Shown: positions 20,775 through 31,104, counted from the stretch's first letter. The stretch: DNA of 64,000 nucleotides from Babesia bovis T2Bo (GCF_000165395.2 NC_010575.1:2217001-2281000), one strand, 5' to 3'. A program made the numbers and translations. The notes: generated from the sequence alone by a model not told the origin.

Positions 20775-22944
20775 TCAGTGGCCGTACATTGCGTTGATCT
20801 CCTTCTCGTAACGACTGCGCACCTTCTTGCGGACAGTCTTGAAGGTGGGAGTTAACATCCCATTGTCAACGCTGAAAAGCTCATCGCTGAGGATGAACTT
20901 CTGCAGACGCTCAAGCCCATTAAGCTTGTTCTGCTCAGTGATATTGTTGAAAGAGGCTTGAATCTCATCAATCAGCTGCTGGTTAGTCAGCAAATCCTTC
21001 ACTGATTTGCCACCCAGGTTGTGAGAAGCGGCCCACTCCATTACGTATTCTGCATTGATGTTTACGATGGCGACGATATGGTCACGCTTAGCGTCACCGT
21101 AGATGTAAATTTGTTCAACAAAGGGCGATCCCGCGTAGAGGTTCTCTAGCTTCTCGGGAGCAATGTATTCACCCTGACTTAATTTGAATAAGTTGCGAGC
21201 ACGATCTAGAATCTTGACACCCATACTTGGCAACAGTTCAACGACGTCACCAGTGTGGTACCAGCCCTCCGAGTCAAGGACCTCAGCAGTTTCCTCTGGG
21301 CGTTGCAAATATCCCAACATGATGCCAGTACCCTTGACCAGAAGCTCACCACGGGGTGGGTTGCCACGTGCATCATACTCCATTTCGGGAATTGATTTAA
21401 GTTTAAAGATGATGTCACCTAGAGGACCACCAATGGTACCCTTGACCTTGTCACGGTGGTCCTGGAGAAAACCGATACCCACTTCAGTGGTTCCCCAACC
21501 TTCACACACAGGTGAAATGAGGTATGTTTGTAAATACTCAATGTCACTCGCAGTCATAGCTGCAGAACCCAAAACCATGGACTTGATGTTACCACCAAAG
21601 GCCTTCCTGATCTTGCCTAAAATCCTGTCATAAAACCAATGGGTAGGGAAGACGTCGCTTTCAAAAAGCATCTTGCGTTTCTTCTCAACAACGAAGTTGA
21701 TCAGCTTCCTCAGTGGCATTGGCTTCTTCTCAATATTGGTCCTAATACGGTCGAGGACCTTAGTGAACACACGAGGTACACCGACTAGTATATCAGGCTT
21801 CAAAGCTTGGATATCATCCAAGATGTTCTTGATGTTACCCCCGTAGTATCCGATACGGCTCATGTTAGACGCAGCAAAATGCTCCACGAAACGCTCATAA
21901 ACATGGGAAAGTGGGAGGAAACTTAATAACGTAAAATTAGTAGAGAAGCGAAGACGATTGGCAGTAAAGTAAATGCGGTGTGAAGTTTCCATTAACGACA
22001 AATTGGTATGGATAGCACCCTTGGGCATACCACTTGTACCAGAGGTGTAAATAACAGTGGCAATGGCATTGCGGTCACCCTGTGGTACCTCCACAATGTT
22101 GTCACGGTACTTGTCCATCAACTCCTCAATGTCATAGGTATTCCAACCAGCTTCCTCAACGGCCTTCTTATCCTTGTCAGACAACTTGTCAAACAAAATT
22201 AAATTCTTGACCTCCGGAAGCCTATCCTTCAACTTCAACAATGTAGGCAATTTGGCAGCATCAATACATAGCGTTTTCATCTTCGTCTCCTTAAAAATCG
22301 TCAATATCGCCTCATCTCCCATAGTCTCGTATAAAGGAACTGTTACAAAGCCAAAAGCGATAGCAGCATAGTCGGAAATAAGCCACAAAGGACAGTTGGT
22401 GGCCCAGATACCCAAGAACTTGGCCTTCTTCAAAATGGCATCATCAAGAACAGTCTCGGAAAATAAACCGGGTTCACTTACAAAAGCACTACCCAAAATG
22501 ACAGCAGTAGTTGCAGTCTGATAACAAATTAACAAACATAATACGCACTTACGTATGAGATAGTATACCACTTGTATTCACCCAAAGTTATCTCACCTTT
22601 GGAATTAACATGTTTCTCACGAACACCAAGATGATCCCTGTTAGGGTTTTGCTCAGCCATGTGACGGAGCATATCAAAGCTGGAGAGATTGACAGTAAGC
22701 AACCCTGACCTACCTAGTTTGGAACCTCTCAGGAAAAGGAGGGATGTCAACGCACTCACCCTTGTTGTTAAGAGCACAGTAAACATCACTCTCATCTATG
22801 TTAAAGTGGTTAAACAACAAAAACAAACATACCTTTCTTAGGGTTCTGGCAGATAACACGTGAATACTGCAACATATTCAGAGGTTTATTAGCCTCCGAG
22901 TCAAACATGGCCACATCGACCACGCCAAACAATTCTGCCGACAT
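20775..22944 (-). CDS. Long-chain fatty acyl-CoA synthetase
   Basis: Activates fatty acids to acyl-CoA using ATP. This matters for a parasite that scavenges host lipids. Four exons (22944-22833, 22795-22714, 22679-22553, 22517-20775) with introns of 37, 34 and 35 nt encode 687 residues. Seen: the AMP-binding P-loop YTSGTSGMPKG, the block FLPLSHVYER, GWGTTEVGIGF, the adenylation motif GWYHTGDVVELL, and IAPEKLENLY near the C-terminus. All are typical of the ACSL type. The N-terminal exons supply the usual region before the first adenylation block. The start MSAELFGVVD has no clear signal peptide. Length is normal for the family. It shares a 344-bp divergent spacer with LSM3. Confidence 0.92.
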
Positions 22945-23288
22945 TTTCAAACACGTACTAGACAAGGGTCAATAATGAAATGTTGTGTACGTGCTACTCT
23001 GGCAACGTACAGCCTTACTACATAACAATATGCTGCGTGTGCAGCAAAGGATCTATATAAATGTCCCAATAAGAAAGCACAAAGGCCGCCCTTTGGTTTC
23101 TTAATGAGATCTTGGTGGGTTAATGACGTATTAAGGATCGTGGGTTAATTACGTGTTAATTCCAAGTAAGCCTTACACCCGTAGTCGCACCTACCACCGT
23201 GACACTACGGTCAACGCACGCGTCCGACAGCACCATGTAATCTATAGGAAATTTTAAAGAGGATTTTTATAATATATTATTACTCAAG
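22945..23288. other. Divergent spacer between ACSL and LSM3
   Basis: 344 bp of A+T-rich DNA carrying both promoters. It contains a near-direct repeat: TTAATGACGT at about 23120 and TTAATTACGT at about 23145, each preceded by GTGGG. No coding signal. Confidence 0.45.
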
Positions 23289-23631
23289 ATGAGTAAGGAG
23301 CCTATGGATGTTATCCGCGTCAATCTTGACGAACGGGTGTATCTAAAATGCAAGGGTGGTCGTGAAATTGTCGGCCAGCTTCATGTAAATTACATTTTCA
23401 TGGGCCAAATATACATTACAGGCTTATGACGAGCATTGTAATATGCTACTATCGGATGCTATAGAGACATTTACTTCAGTTGAACTGGATCCTACAACGA
23501 ATCAAGAAGTAACTACGGTAAGATATTAGATGTTATGCTAATGTTATACATAGATCACCTCAAAGGACAGCGGTGTTGTTTTCGTCAGAGGTGATGCACT
23601 CATACTGTTATCTCACGCAAATTCTACTTGA
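23289..23631 (+). CDS. LSM3: U6 snRNA-associated LSm3
   Basis: Subunit of the LSm1-7 and LSm2-8 rings, which act in mRNA decay and bind the U6 snRNA tail. Three exons (23289-23384, 23422-23517, 23554-23631) with introns of 37 and 36 nt encode 89 residues. Seen: Sm motif 1 ([29 protein letters not shown], shown here in part, with the usual D, G and N positions: CNMLLSDAIET) and Sm motif 2 (VVFVRGDALILLS). The LDERVYLKC opening is typical of LSm3. The length matches the family. The gene is too fragmented by introns to appear as one long ORF. It ends 26 bp from convergent YIF1. Confidence 0.93.
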
Positions 23632-23657
23632 ATCTTGCGTCGATTACCAAGCATGTC

Positions 23658-24692
23658 TTATGCCGGTATAAGGAAGTAGCAGAAAAGCGGTTGTAGAAAT
23701 GGAAACACGAAAATAAGCGGATTTTGCTTATTTCCTTCCTTGGGGTGTAGCGATACTATCATCCTCAGGGAGAATAATAGAGAACAGAGACAGACATACA
23801 CTGCCATCGGTAACATCGCAGCACGTATGGGTGCAATAAACGCCAATAAAATGTAGCAATTTAGCAGTATATACTTGTAGCCGATGATGAAAAGCTTCTG
23901 TGCGATGCGAATTGCGGACCTGCCAGATAGAGGTAGTGTCATATCCTCACCGAAATACTTGGTAGCGCCACGGAACTCATTCATATTGCCATTAGATGGT
24001 GCCATTTGTCCAAATGGCGGCGAATTATACGATGCCACACCATGTTGCGATTGCTTGTTCCCACTATGGTCGAAAGGGTTATTTGAATATGTACCAGTAG
24101 AATTCCCTATTGTGCCGTCCATGTAGCCACCAAAAGCGTTGTTTGGCTGACCCAAAGTGTTTACCTGGGAATTATTTGTGCCAGGTTGCGACTGCTGAGA
24201 TATACCATCCAGAGGTGCCAATGACGGTTGAGTTGCGTAGAGTAGTCCAGAGAATAATATGAACTCCGCAGCAAATATTAATCCCATCCTTGTGAATGTA
24301 CGTGTCAATGCTTCATGGAGGTGATACGGCCCTTTCCTCAAAGTGCTCACGTATATAGACCTCAGTAGCAGAAATGTGTAGACCGATACCACTGGTATAT
24401 ACAGGTCAGGAACTAGGTGACGTACTTTGCCAACCGGCATAAACACACAAATAAGATTATTCAACGCATTCTGATGAGTCAATCTAAAGTAAAAACGACC
24501 TGAATCAATAAGTGAATGAATCATAGCAGGAGGACGACATTGCCGATCTGACGGCTGGTCAAAGCCGGTAGGCACATCATCGCTACGTAAAGGGGCTGGT
24601 GACAGTGCCGTATGTAAGTAATTAGCGAGACCAAAGCCCGCTTGCATCAAATGTGCGGACATCTTATAATGACCTGGAAAATGTCGCCACAC
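23658..24692 (-). CDS. YIF1: YIF1-family ER-Golgi membrane protein
   Basis: YIF1 pairs with YIP1 in COPII vesicle budding and fusion at the ER-Golgi interface. Single exon, 344 residues from 24692; the Met at codon 11 (24662) is an equally likely start. Seen: the family block LVPDLYIPVVSVYTFLLL with a following TM pair, a TM segment FAAEFILFSGLLYA, and then, after an insert, KLFIIGYKYILLNCYILL and further C-terminal TM segments. This gives about five TM segments. Odd feature: a Gln/Asn/Gly/Ser-rich insert of about 90 residues (near 155-245) between TM segments, absent from the fungal and animal proteins I know. It is divergent, with under 100 bp to the helicase-like gene. Confidence 0.8.
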   Translation of the reverse strand: MWRHFPGHYKMSAHLMQAGFGLANYLHTALSPAPLRSDDVPTGFDQPSDRQCRPPAMIHSLIDSGRFYFRLTHQNALNNLICVFMPVGKVRHLVPDLYIPVVSVYTFLLLRSIYVSTLRKGPYHLHEALTRTFTRMGLIFAAEFILFSGLLYATQPSLAPLDGISQQSQPGTNNSQVNTLGQPNNAFGGYMDGTIGNSTGTYSNNPFDHSGNKQSQHGVASYNSPPFGQMAPSNGNMNEFRGATKYFGEDMTLPLSGRSAIRIAQKLFIIGYKYILLNCYILLAFIAPIRAAMLPMAVYVCLCSLLFSLRMIVSLHPKEGNKQNPLIFVFPFLQPLFCYFLIPA

Positions 24693-24755
24693 ATATAGTT
24701 GAGCTATACCTAGACACCAGAATCACGTAGCTTTACACCTTTTTAAAAACAGTCA

Positions 24756-25885
24756 ATGTGTAGGTTTTTTGCATCGGTATCCAGCAGAAATAAGCTTTAT
24801 AACCCTAAATACCGTGCTAATCATGGGTTTTTTCATCCTAAAACCATTCCAAAATCTATACCGAATCTGAGTGATAAGCAAACGGGAGTAATAAAATCAA
24901 AACGAGGTACGAAGTTGTATAAAACGGTTTACCGCATCTGTAGATGTGGAAAACTACTCACATCATGTTACCAAGAGCCGTGATAAACCTGAAGATTTGG
25001 TGCAAACTGTGTCCATGCTACTTAGGGACAGACCAGGTGCTAGAATATGTGTCTATGCGTCAAGTAGTAATATCAGGCAGTGCCTGAACAGTACTGGGAG
25101 GTTGGTATATTGGATGCGTATCATCACGATTTCAGCTTGCAGAGGTTTCCTGATAGAAGGGCCGAACAGGCACTTATGCTCCGCAGGTTCAGGTAACTTG
25201 GATTGTGGATACAATATCTCATACCAGGAAACCGCAATTTGCTATACTAATGACGGATACCGATCGTGGTAAAATGCCGTCACCTGATGTCGTCGTTCAC
25301 TATGATCTCCCTAGGAGTGTTGACGTATTGCACAAGCGGCATGGACATCAATGCTGCAATATATTTTTCTACTATAGCCATGAAAAGGTGTTACTTGCAC
25401 ATTTGCAAAATGCAATGAAGAATGTACTGCAAAAATGGGAAATGCCCTCAAGAACTGTTTTGGCAGATGCCTTTTTAAGCAACTTTGCCAATGCTGTCGA
25501 TAGTATGCCAAAGCTCCCGGTTGATATACCTTTCAATAATGACTATCGGTAGGTTTGAACTATTTCTATTATACTCTACAGCACATTGGGAGCCATGCTT
25601 TACTTTGCATATCGTAAAAGTATCCACAATAAGAAGCACTACCTGTTATTAGACCCTGGGTTCCAAAGATTCAAGACCAGGCATGACGTAGAACAGTATT
25701 TGGCTGACTGCGGAATTACAAATTATAGTGGTATATCATTAACCAAAAAAGGTTTTGTGGTAGAAACTATGGAACTACTACACCATCCGATTATACATGG
25801 GTCATCTGGTATATCACCGGGGATCAGACGTATAAAACAAAGGGTGAATAAGGGGCTCATCAGATCGCATAAATATAGAGAGTAA
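24756..25885 (+). pseudogene. Degenerate DEAD-box helicase: RecA2 remnant, frame disrupted
   Basis: Best spliced model: 24756-24906, 24944-25100, 25136-25192, 25228-25548, 25582-25885 (329 residues). A basic N-terminus (MCRFFASVSSRNKLY) is followed directly by the linker and second RecA domain of a DEAD-box helicase: KPEDLVQTVSMLL, then ARICVYASSS (motif IV), QFAILMTDTDRG (motif V) and DVVVHYDLPRSVD. The entire first RecA domain (Walker A, DEAD, SAT) is absent. The motif VI arginine set HRIGRTGR is reduced to HKRHGHQ. Around 25090-25100 the helicase-like reading moves by one base, from NIRQCLN to QYWEVGILDAYHHDF. A 35-nt GT..AG segment (25101-25135) can restore the frame only by removing that stretch. 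It may be a pseudogene, a sequence error or a repurposed fragment. Confidence 0.6.
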
Positions 25886-25968
25886 GTGGATTGAACACAG
25901 CTGTATACCTTCCAGAATCGCATTCAATAAGCTATCAAGAGATCATGAACGTAAAATGATTAGGTTGT

Positions 25969-26874
25969 TCAAGTTCCAGAATCAACCTGGACATCACCCA
26001 ACTCGTTAACCACGAGTTTTCGCAATGATTTCGGCTTCAATTTCAAAAACGCAGCTAATGTAACCCACGCATCTGTCGCAGCGTACTTAATCTGCTGTTG
26101 ACTTAACTCAGCAGCCTCCCAATTGGAGCATTGCTGCTTCTTGCTTAGACGTAGTCCAAGAACACGTTGTACGACACTTTTCAAACTGCACGGCCGTAGC
26201 TGAAGCTCCTCGCAGACACTCTGAAGGTCAACGAAGCTACGACTGCGTACGCCAAAGTGTCGATACATTAATCGCATATCAGACGGTGCTCCATGTGATA
26301 TCTGTGTAGTCATGAACACGTACACACTAGTATTAGAGAATGTAATACTGGAGTTTCAAGACTACTAACCTTAAGAATGTCGGGGTCTGATAGAATATGC
26401 GATACTGATGATGGCAAATGACCGATCTTGTACATAAGGTAGACCAAGCAGATGTCATTACTGGCAATCTGTATAACAGCCGGACGTGTTCTATCAAAAC
26501 TCTGCCGATGTATAGATGCGTAGTAGTCAGGTACATACTCCAAATCAAAACCCACGCATTCTATAAGTTAATTATATTCCAACACTATACCTACTTGTGC
26601 TCAACAATGCTGCCGCAGAATCCTGGTAATGCTCAGCATTTTCGCTATCAATTAGCACAATTCTACCGCTAAATTGAGCTGGTTTTAGCTCAGTATTTGT
26701 ATTTAAAGATATTATCGATTCGGTGCCATTGTTGCTACCAGTACCTATAGAAGAATATACACGCCGACAGAAACCGGCGGGTAAATCCCTCCCAGAGCAC
26801 AAAGCTATGCGATAGCCCCTACAGCGCAGATTGCTCAGCAAACACAGCGCCAGTGTGAGCAATGTGTAAAACAT
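25969..26874 (-). CDS. WRN-type 3'-5' exonuclease with signal peptide, apicoplast candidate
   Basis: Three exons (26874-26595, 26560-26370, 26301-25969; introns 34 and 68 nt) encode 267 residues. Seen: a hydrophobic signal (MFYTLLTLALCLLSNLRCRG), then a Ser/Arg/Asn-rich stretch of the kind used as an apicoplast transit region. A DEDDy exonuclease domain follows: ExoI GFDLEY, PAVIQIAS, ExoII around HGAPSDMRLMY, CSNWE and ExoIII YAATDAWV. All four acidic residues and the Tyr are present, so it should be active. The second intron must run to CTACACAG, because the nearer acceptor breaks the frame. The domain belongs to the WRN exonuclease/RNase D group, and the signal suggests import into the secretory path or apicoplast (inference). 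Divergent from REI1 with 113 bp between. Confidence 0.82.
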
Positions 26875-26987
26875 ATATTAACTGATGAGCTGCATCATCA
26901 TAACCTGACGCGCACCATCCCCAGGGTAGGCCCAAATACCGTCGATATATCGTAAACAGTATCATTTATCCATGAAACTTACACACA

Positions 26988-28151
26988 ATGTCACTGGCAT
27001 CTAAGGAGTCACCGGGACTCTGCTTTTTCAAGAGTAGCAGGAAAATACAGCCCACCCAAAGTATAGAAAGCAATAAATGTATAACTTGCAGCGCAGTATT
27101 TGACGATATAACGGAACAAAAACAACATTTTAAATCAGAATGGCATTTGTATAATGTTAAACGTAAAGGAAGTGGCATATCAACGATTAGTGAAGATGAG
27201 TTCGTGAAACTAAAGGAAGGCCTTGCTCAAATTATGGCCCAAAAGAACACTGAAATTGAAACAAAGAATCGCAACAAACTTTCACGTAAATCAAGTGCTA
27301 AAAGTAATAAATCGGAATCTATCGATGGCACAAAGACCATAGGTGTCTCGCATAAACCTACATCGCAAACTGAACCAACCGGTGCAACATCGGTACCGTA
27401 TGACCCAGTTATGTGCATATTTAGTGGTGAAAGATCGCAAACCATGGAGGATAATATCAAGGCCATGGGCAAAAACTACTCGTTTTTTATACCAGAGCGT
27501 GAGTACCTGGTCTCACCTGATGGTTTGTTGGGATACTTATACGATAAAATACACAACCAATACACTTGTATATACTGCCATAAACCATTTGGTAGCATAT
27601 ACGCAGTAAATCACCATATGGAACAGAAGCAGCACCGCAAGCTAAACGATGATGATCTTGATGAGGTGGCACAGTTTTACGATTTCACGAGATCATATGC
27701 AGAACTTATGATTAAAGGGGTGGATTATTATAAACATGATGGAACGGAGTCCACAGTTGATCGTGATGACAGTGAGTACACAGACGATGAGGATGACTGG
27801 GAAGATGTCATTACCCCCGAAACAGAGCAACATGATGCTATACAAACACTGTCGTCACTCGGTTTATATCGTGCACGGATTAGCCCTAGCGGTAATCTCA
27901 CATTACCAAATGGCAGGGAGGCCATCCATAGGGATATATCATACGTCTACAAGCAGCACCTGATTGTTAGAAGTTCATATGGAATGGCTAAGGGACCAAC
28001 TGGGTTCCAGTTCTTACCCACTGCACTAAAGAAACAAATTAAACAGGCAGATAAGCTGAAACGCACGAAATTGGATCATGGAACGCTCAAGGCGCAATAC
28101 AAATCGTACAAGCTTTTTGTACCATGCAACCAAATTGCATATGCAACATGA
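26988..28151 (+). CDS. REI1: 60S maturation factor REI1/ZNF622
   Basis: Cytosolic zinc-finger factor that helps recycle nuclear export factors from pre-60S subunits and checks the exit tunnel. Single exon, 387 residues. Seen: an N-terminal C2H2 finger (CITCSAVFDDITEQKQHFKS, with the His pair in FKSEWH), a Lys/Ser-rich linker, the diagnostic block FIPEREYLVSPDGLLGYLYDKI, and a second finger YTCIYCHKPFGS with HHMEQKQHRKL. Then come an acidic stretch (DDSEYTDDEDDWEDV) and the conserved tail LTLPNGREAIHRDI with a final Tyr/Lys-rich run. This is the usual order for Rei1/Reh1/ZNF622, and the length matches. Confidence 0.93.
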   Translation: MSLASKESPGLCFFKSSRKIQPTQSIESNKCITCSAVFDDITEQKQHFKSEWHLYNVKRKGSGISTISEDEFVKLKEGLAQIMAQKNTEIETKNRNKLSRKSSAKSNKSESIDGTKTIGVSHKPTSQTEPTGATSVPYDPVMCIFSGERSQTMEDNIKAMGKNYSFFIPEREYLVSPDGLLGYLYDKIHNQYTCIYCHKPFGSIYAVNHHMEQKQHRKLNDDDLDEVAQFYDFTRSYAELMIKGVDYYKHDGTESTVDRDDSEYTDDEDDWEDVITPETEQHDAIQTLSSLGLYRARISPSGNLTLPNGREAIHRDISYVYKQHLIVRSSYGMAKGPTGFQFLPTALKKQIKQADKLKRTKLDHGTLKAQYKSYKLFVPCNQIAYAT

Positions 28152-28489
28152 TTAAAAGAACCACCCGTATAATATGTAGAAACATAATAATCAGTCATCA
28201 TTTAAACTGTGTTTGTAGAAATATAGCAGCATCACTGTATAATGGTTCGCAAAGGCGAACGAAACAATCATCGATTCAATCTTGCGATCGTTGTGGCCAT
28301 TTGCATGCGTTGTTTCAACTTCGTGCCTGGTATGAAACCTTGATATTGTAAAGCAATGGCCAATAGTACTTATATGAAAGTAATGGATTCGACTCTCCAG
28401 TGGAAACTTGCACAATCAACTTAATGAGATCGACTGTTCATTCTCATCTCCCAGTTACTAAGCAATAATTAGATATACCATTAATATAA
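28152..28489. other. Convergent spacer, no clear gene
   Basis: 338 bp between the 3' ends of REI1 and the small membrane protein gene. A 67-codon ORF begins at 28148, overlapping the REI1 stop as ATGA, but its composition is not convincing. I see no RNA gene. Confidence 0.4.
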
Positions 28490-28765
28490 TCACCTGTAGA
28501 ACGGATCTAGCGAGAACGTGTTCGGAGTTATAAACAGTACATCCGCCATTAACATAGTCGACAGCATGACGACCAGCAAGATCCTATCGATATAATAATC
28601 AACCAATTGTAACTCACCAAAAACGGTTCCATGGGAAGTCTGCAGCGAAGACGAATACCATAAACAGGGATATGAACGACAACAGCGCTGCACATTTTGT
28701 AAAAACAGATTATAAATAATATATTTTAAAAACATACTTTTAGAACGCCAAGAAATTGCCGCCAT
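28490..28765 (-). CDS. Small two-TM membrane protein (63 aa)
   Basis: Not recognised. Three exons (28765-28738, 28687-28618, 28583-28490; introns 50 and 34 nt) encode only 63 residues. After MAAISWRSKT come a first hydrophobic segment (LLSFISLFMVFVFAA), an aromatic turn (DFPWNRFW) and a second (ILLVVMLSTMLMADVLFI), then TPNTFSLDPFYR. The gene is visible only after splicing; consistent GT..AG borders and a smooth two-helix product support it. It could be a small ER or mitochondrial complex subunit, but no family was recognised. Confidence 0.6.
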   Translation of the reverse strand: MAAISWRSKSMFLKYIIYNLFLQNVQRCCRSYPCLWYSSSLQTSHGTVFGELQLVDYYIDRILLVVMLSTMLMADVLFITPNTFSLDPFYR

Positions 28766-29442
28766 GATGATTAATTAGTGATATAACAAGAAGCTATAAT
28801 GTAATCACTTGGGGTTAGAAGCAGCGGTAAAAATGTGCAACGCGGCGTGGAAATTTAAAATCACGACATCAGGGCATTAAATAACAGATTATAACATTGT
28901 TAAAACATAATTACAATTGATCTAAAACAATAATGTGTGATGAAGTGATTGCGATATGTCTACATTTATGTTAGATATGTTTTTACCATGCGATTCAACA
29001 CTCGAATTGAGGTAGTATTGTTTTGATAACTAATAGCATAATTCAATACCATAGGTTGATAAGAACGATCTATATATTTTGCCAGGGTATGGCGCATATG
29101 GGTGCCAGCATCAGCTCACACTCGTACGCAAATGTTCTCGTTTAAATCTATATTCGGAATCTATTGTAACTTGATGTGATCCACTCTATATCCTACCGTT
29201 TTGCTATTTTGGATCCTATATTGTTGTCTTGCTGTGTGTTGCCATCTGAGTACTAAGTAGGTGTGTAATTATAGATCATAGATTATTGATTTAATCTATC
29301 GCTATTGTTTTATAAGTATACTAATTCTATAAACATCTAGGAGTTCTATGTTAGATTAAACTGGAATATCCTTTTAATTATAACATTTAATTTTCGACTG
29401 CATTTTGTCTATTATATCATTTTCTACCAAAATTCATTAAAC
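28766..29442. other. Intergenic region
   Basis: 677 bp, strongly A+T-rich, upstream of the plus-strand membrane protein at 29443. No ORF, tRNA or convincing repeat seen. It presumably holds the promoters of both flanking genes. Confidence 0.4.
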
Positions 29443-29967
29443 ATGGCAAATGTTCAATCTCACCAACCTATTGTAATTGATGCTAGAAGTGAAATGCAGA
29501 GGCGTGAGGATGAAAGACATAGAATTGATAACAACGGCGAACAACCTCTTCATCCTAGATGGAGACTAGAGAGGATCTTTTTGTATATTCTACTATCCGT
29601 TCTAACAATCGGTATTATTATAATCACGGTTGTCTTGTGTTGCGGTGGAAATTCCAGAACTGTTCATGAGTGGGTAATAAGAGATGATAAAATCGAAGGG
29701 GGCAATCATAAAACCACGTTGACCCGTGAGCAAATCGAACAGCTGGTTAATGGTTCCGTAAGTGTGGTGAACGGTAGGCTACAAGGTCCCAATGGTCCAA
29801 TTGATATTCCAGGACTTGGTAACCTTACGGGTAGTGTAGATGATTTCTTTAACAAATTGCCGAAGCCAGATGTTACAAGGCCGGATTATCATGAGCAGCA
29901 AATACGTGAGGCTGAAAGGGAAGTAAGGGATCGCCTTACTGGGTCACCATCGGGAATATCAATCTAA
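29443..29967 (+). CDS. Lineage-specific single-TM protein
   Basis: Not recognised. Single exon, 174 residues. It has a polar N-terminus of about 45 residues rich in Arg/Glu/His and no signal peptide. One strong TM segment follows (IFLYILLSVLTIGIIIITVVLCC, shown in part: positions about 45-68), then a polar C-terminal half with a Gly/Asn/Pro stretch (LQGPNGPIDIPGLGN) and a charged end (REAEREVRDRL). By topology the C-terminal half would be lumenal or extracellular. It lies with the gene at 30709 in a gene-poor interval; both are small, single-TM and without recognisable relatives, which suggests fast-evolving parasite membrane proteins (inference). Confidence 0.65.
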   Translation: MANVQSHQPIVIDARSEMQRREDERHRIDNNGEQPLHPRWRLERIFLYILLSVLTIGIIIITVVLCCGGNSRTVHEWVIRDDKIEGGNHKTTLTREQIEQLVNGSVSVVNGRLQGPNGPIDIPGLGNLTGSVDDFFNKLPKPDVTRPDYHEQQIREAEREVRDRLTGSPSGISI

Positions 29968-30708
29968 TCGCAAATTATTTTTTAAAGTATAATACAACGG
30001 GCTGTTTGATAACAAGGAACAGTCTATAGGGAAAGGCGTTATATCGAAAATGTGTTCAACAGGAAATAAATCTACATAGTTACAATGTCACGTGAGTCAT
30101 ATTTTGTTTAGGACTTCTACAACAGTTAATGCTTCCAATGTAGTATCATTGATAGCACCTTAATCTTATGTACACCAATGACTTCAGCTATTATAATTCA
30201 ATAATTGTATTGTTTGATATCAATGTTGTGCTGTTACCTTGTACTTTATGTAGCGTAATATTTATTTAATCTGTGCTCTATTTAATGAATGTTGATGTTC
30301 ATTATCTAAACCAGATTTATGTGAATTCATGTCTACAGTTATTTTCTATGGTCTACTATAATGGATTGTATTCAGGACTTCCAGATGTTGACTGTAATAT
30401 ATGGTATAAAGATACTGTAAAAGTCCTCACGTGGCGCTTTTAATTTATCCATTGTATAACTTTCATTCTGTTTTGAAGCAACTCATTGCAATAATATTGA
30501 GCTACCATGCTATATCTATATAGAACAGTGATCTTTTACATGAATACAATTGTCGGCAAGATGCATAACATCTGGATTTTGTCAAACAATGTGAACATTG
30601 TAATATAAATGTGCAGTTGTAATTGTTCACCGTCGGTTTGATTATTTGAAACTTTATTTACAAATCGCAAAGATCAGTATCTAACCTATTGTTGGAAAAC
30701 GTAACAAC
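29968..30708. other. Intergenic region
   Basis: 741 bp of A+T-rich DNA between the two lineage-specific membrane protein genes. No ORF or RNA gene seen. Confidence 0.4.
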
Positions 30709-31104
30709 ATGGCACCCAAGAGACCAAATTCAAATCGCTCGAAGAAAGATGCTAATAGAAAACGAAACTATCAGGCATTGAAAGCTAAATCACAACCTAA
30801 ATCTAGTATACCAAAAAGCAAATCAAGAAAACAAGACTCCAAAAAGGATGTTAAACCAACCTCTAGTGCAAAAAGAAGGGATGTTAAACCAACCACTAGT
30901 ACAAAGAAAAAGGACAACATCGTTAAAGCAACAGGCAAAAGCAGAGTTAAAACCATATTGATCATAGCCATTATAGTAATTGTGACAATTTTAAGTTTAT
31001 TTTTGGTATATTTATTAACTTATTATACGAGGAGAGAAGACTTCAACATCACATACACGCCATATCCCCCAAATATGCTATACCCTAGTAGGAAATTAAA
31101 ATGA
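30709..31104 (+). CDS. Lys-rich single-TM protein with short internal repeats
   Basis: Not recognised. Single exon, 131 residues. The first 85 residues are extremely basic (Lys/Arg/Ser). They contain a degenerate repeat unit KKDVKPTSSAK, then RRDVKPTTSTK, then KKDN. One TM segment (TILIIAIIVIVTILSLFLVY, about residues 86-108) is followed by a short polar tail (YYTRREDFNITYTPYPPN). With a cytosolic Lys-rich N-terminus it would be a type II or tail-anchored-like protein. The product is plausible because the hydrophobic block and the repeat are in frame, but the length is short and low complexity can mimic coding. Confidence 0.55.
   Translation: MAPKRPNSNRSKKDANRKRNYQALKAKSQPKSSIPKSKSRKQDSKKDVKPTSSAKRRDVKPTTSTKKKDNIVKATGKSRVKTILIIAIIVIVTILSLFLVYLLTYYTRREDFNITYTPYPPNMLYPSRKLK

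Noticed and set aside
28148..28351. 67-codon ORF overlapping the REI1 stop as ATGA
   Set aside because: Resembles a bacterial-style overlap, but this is a eukaryotic locus and the peptide has no recognisable feature; probably 3' UTR.
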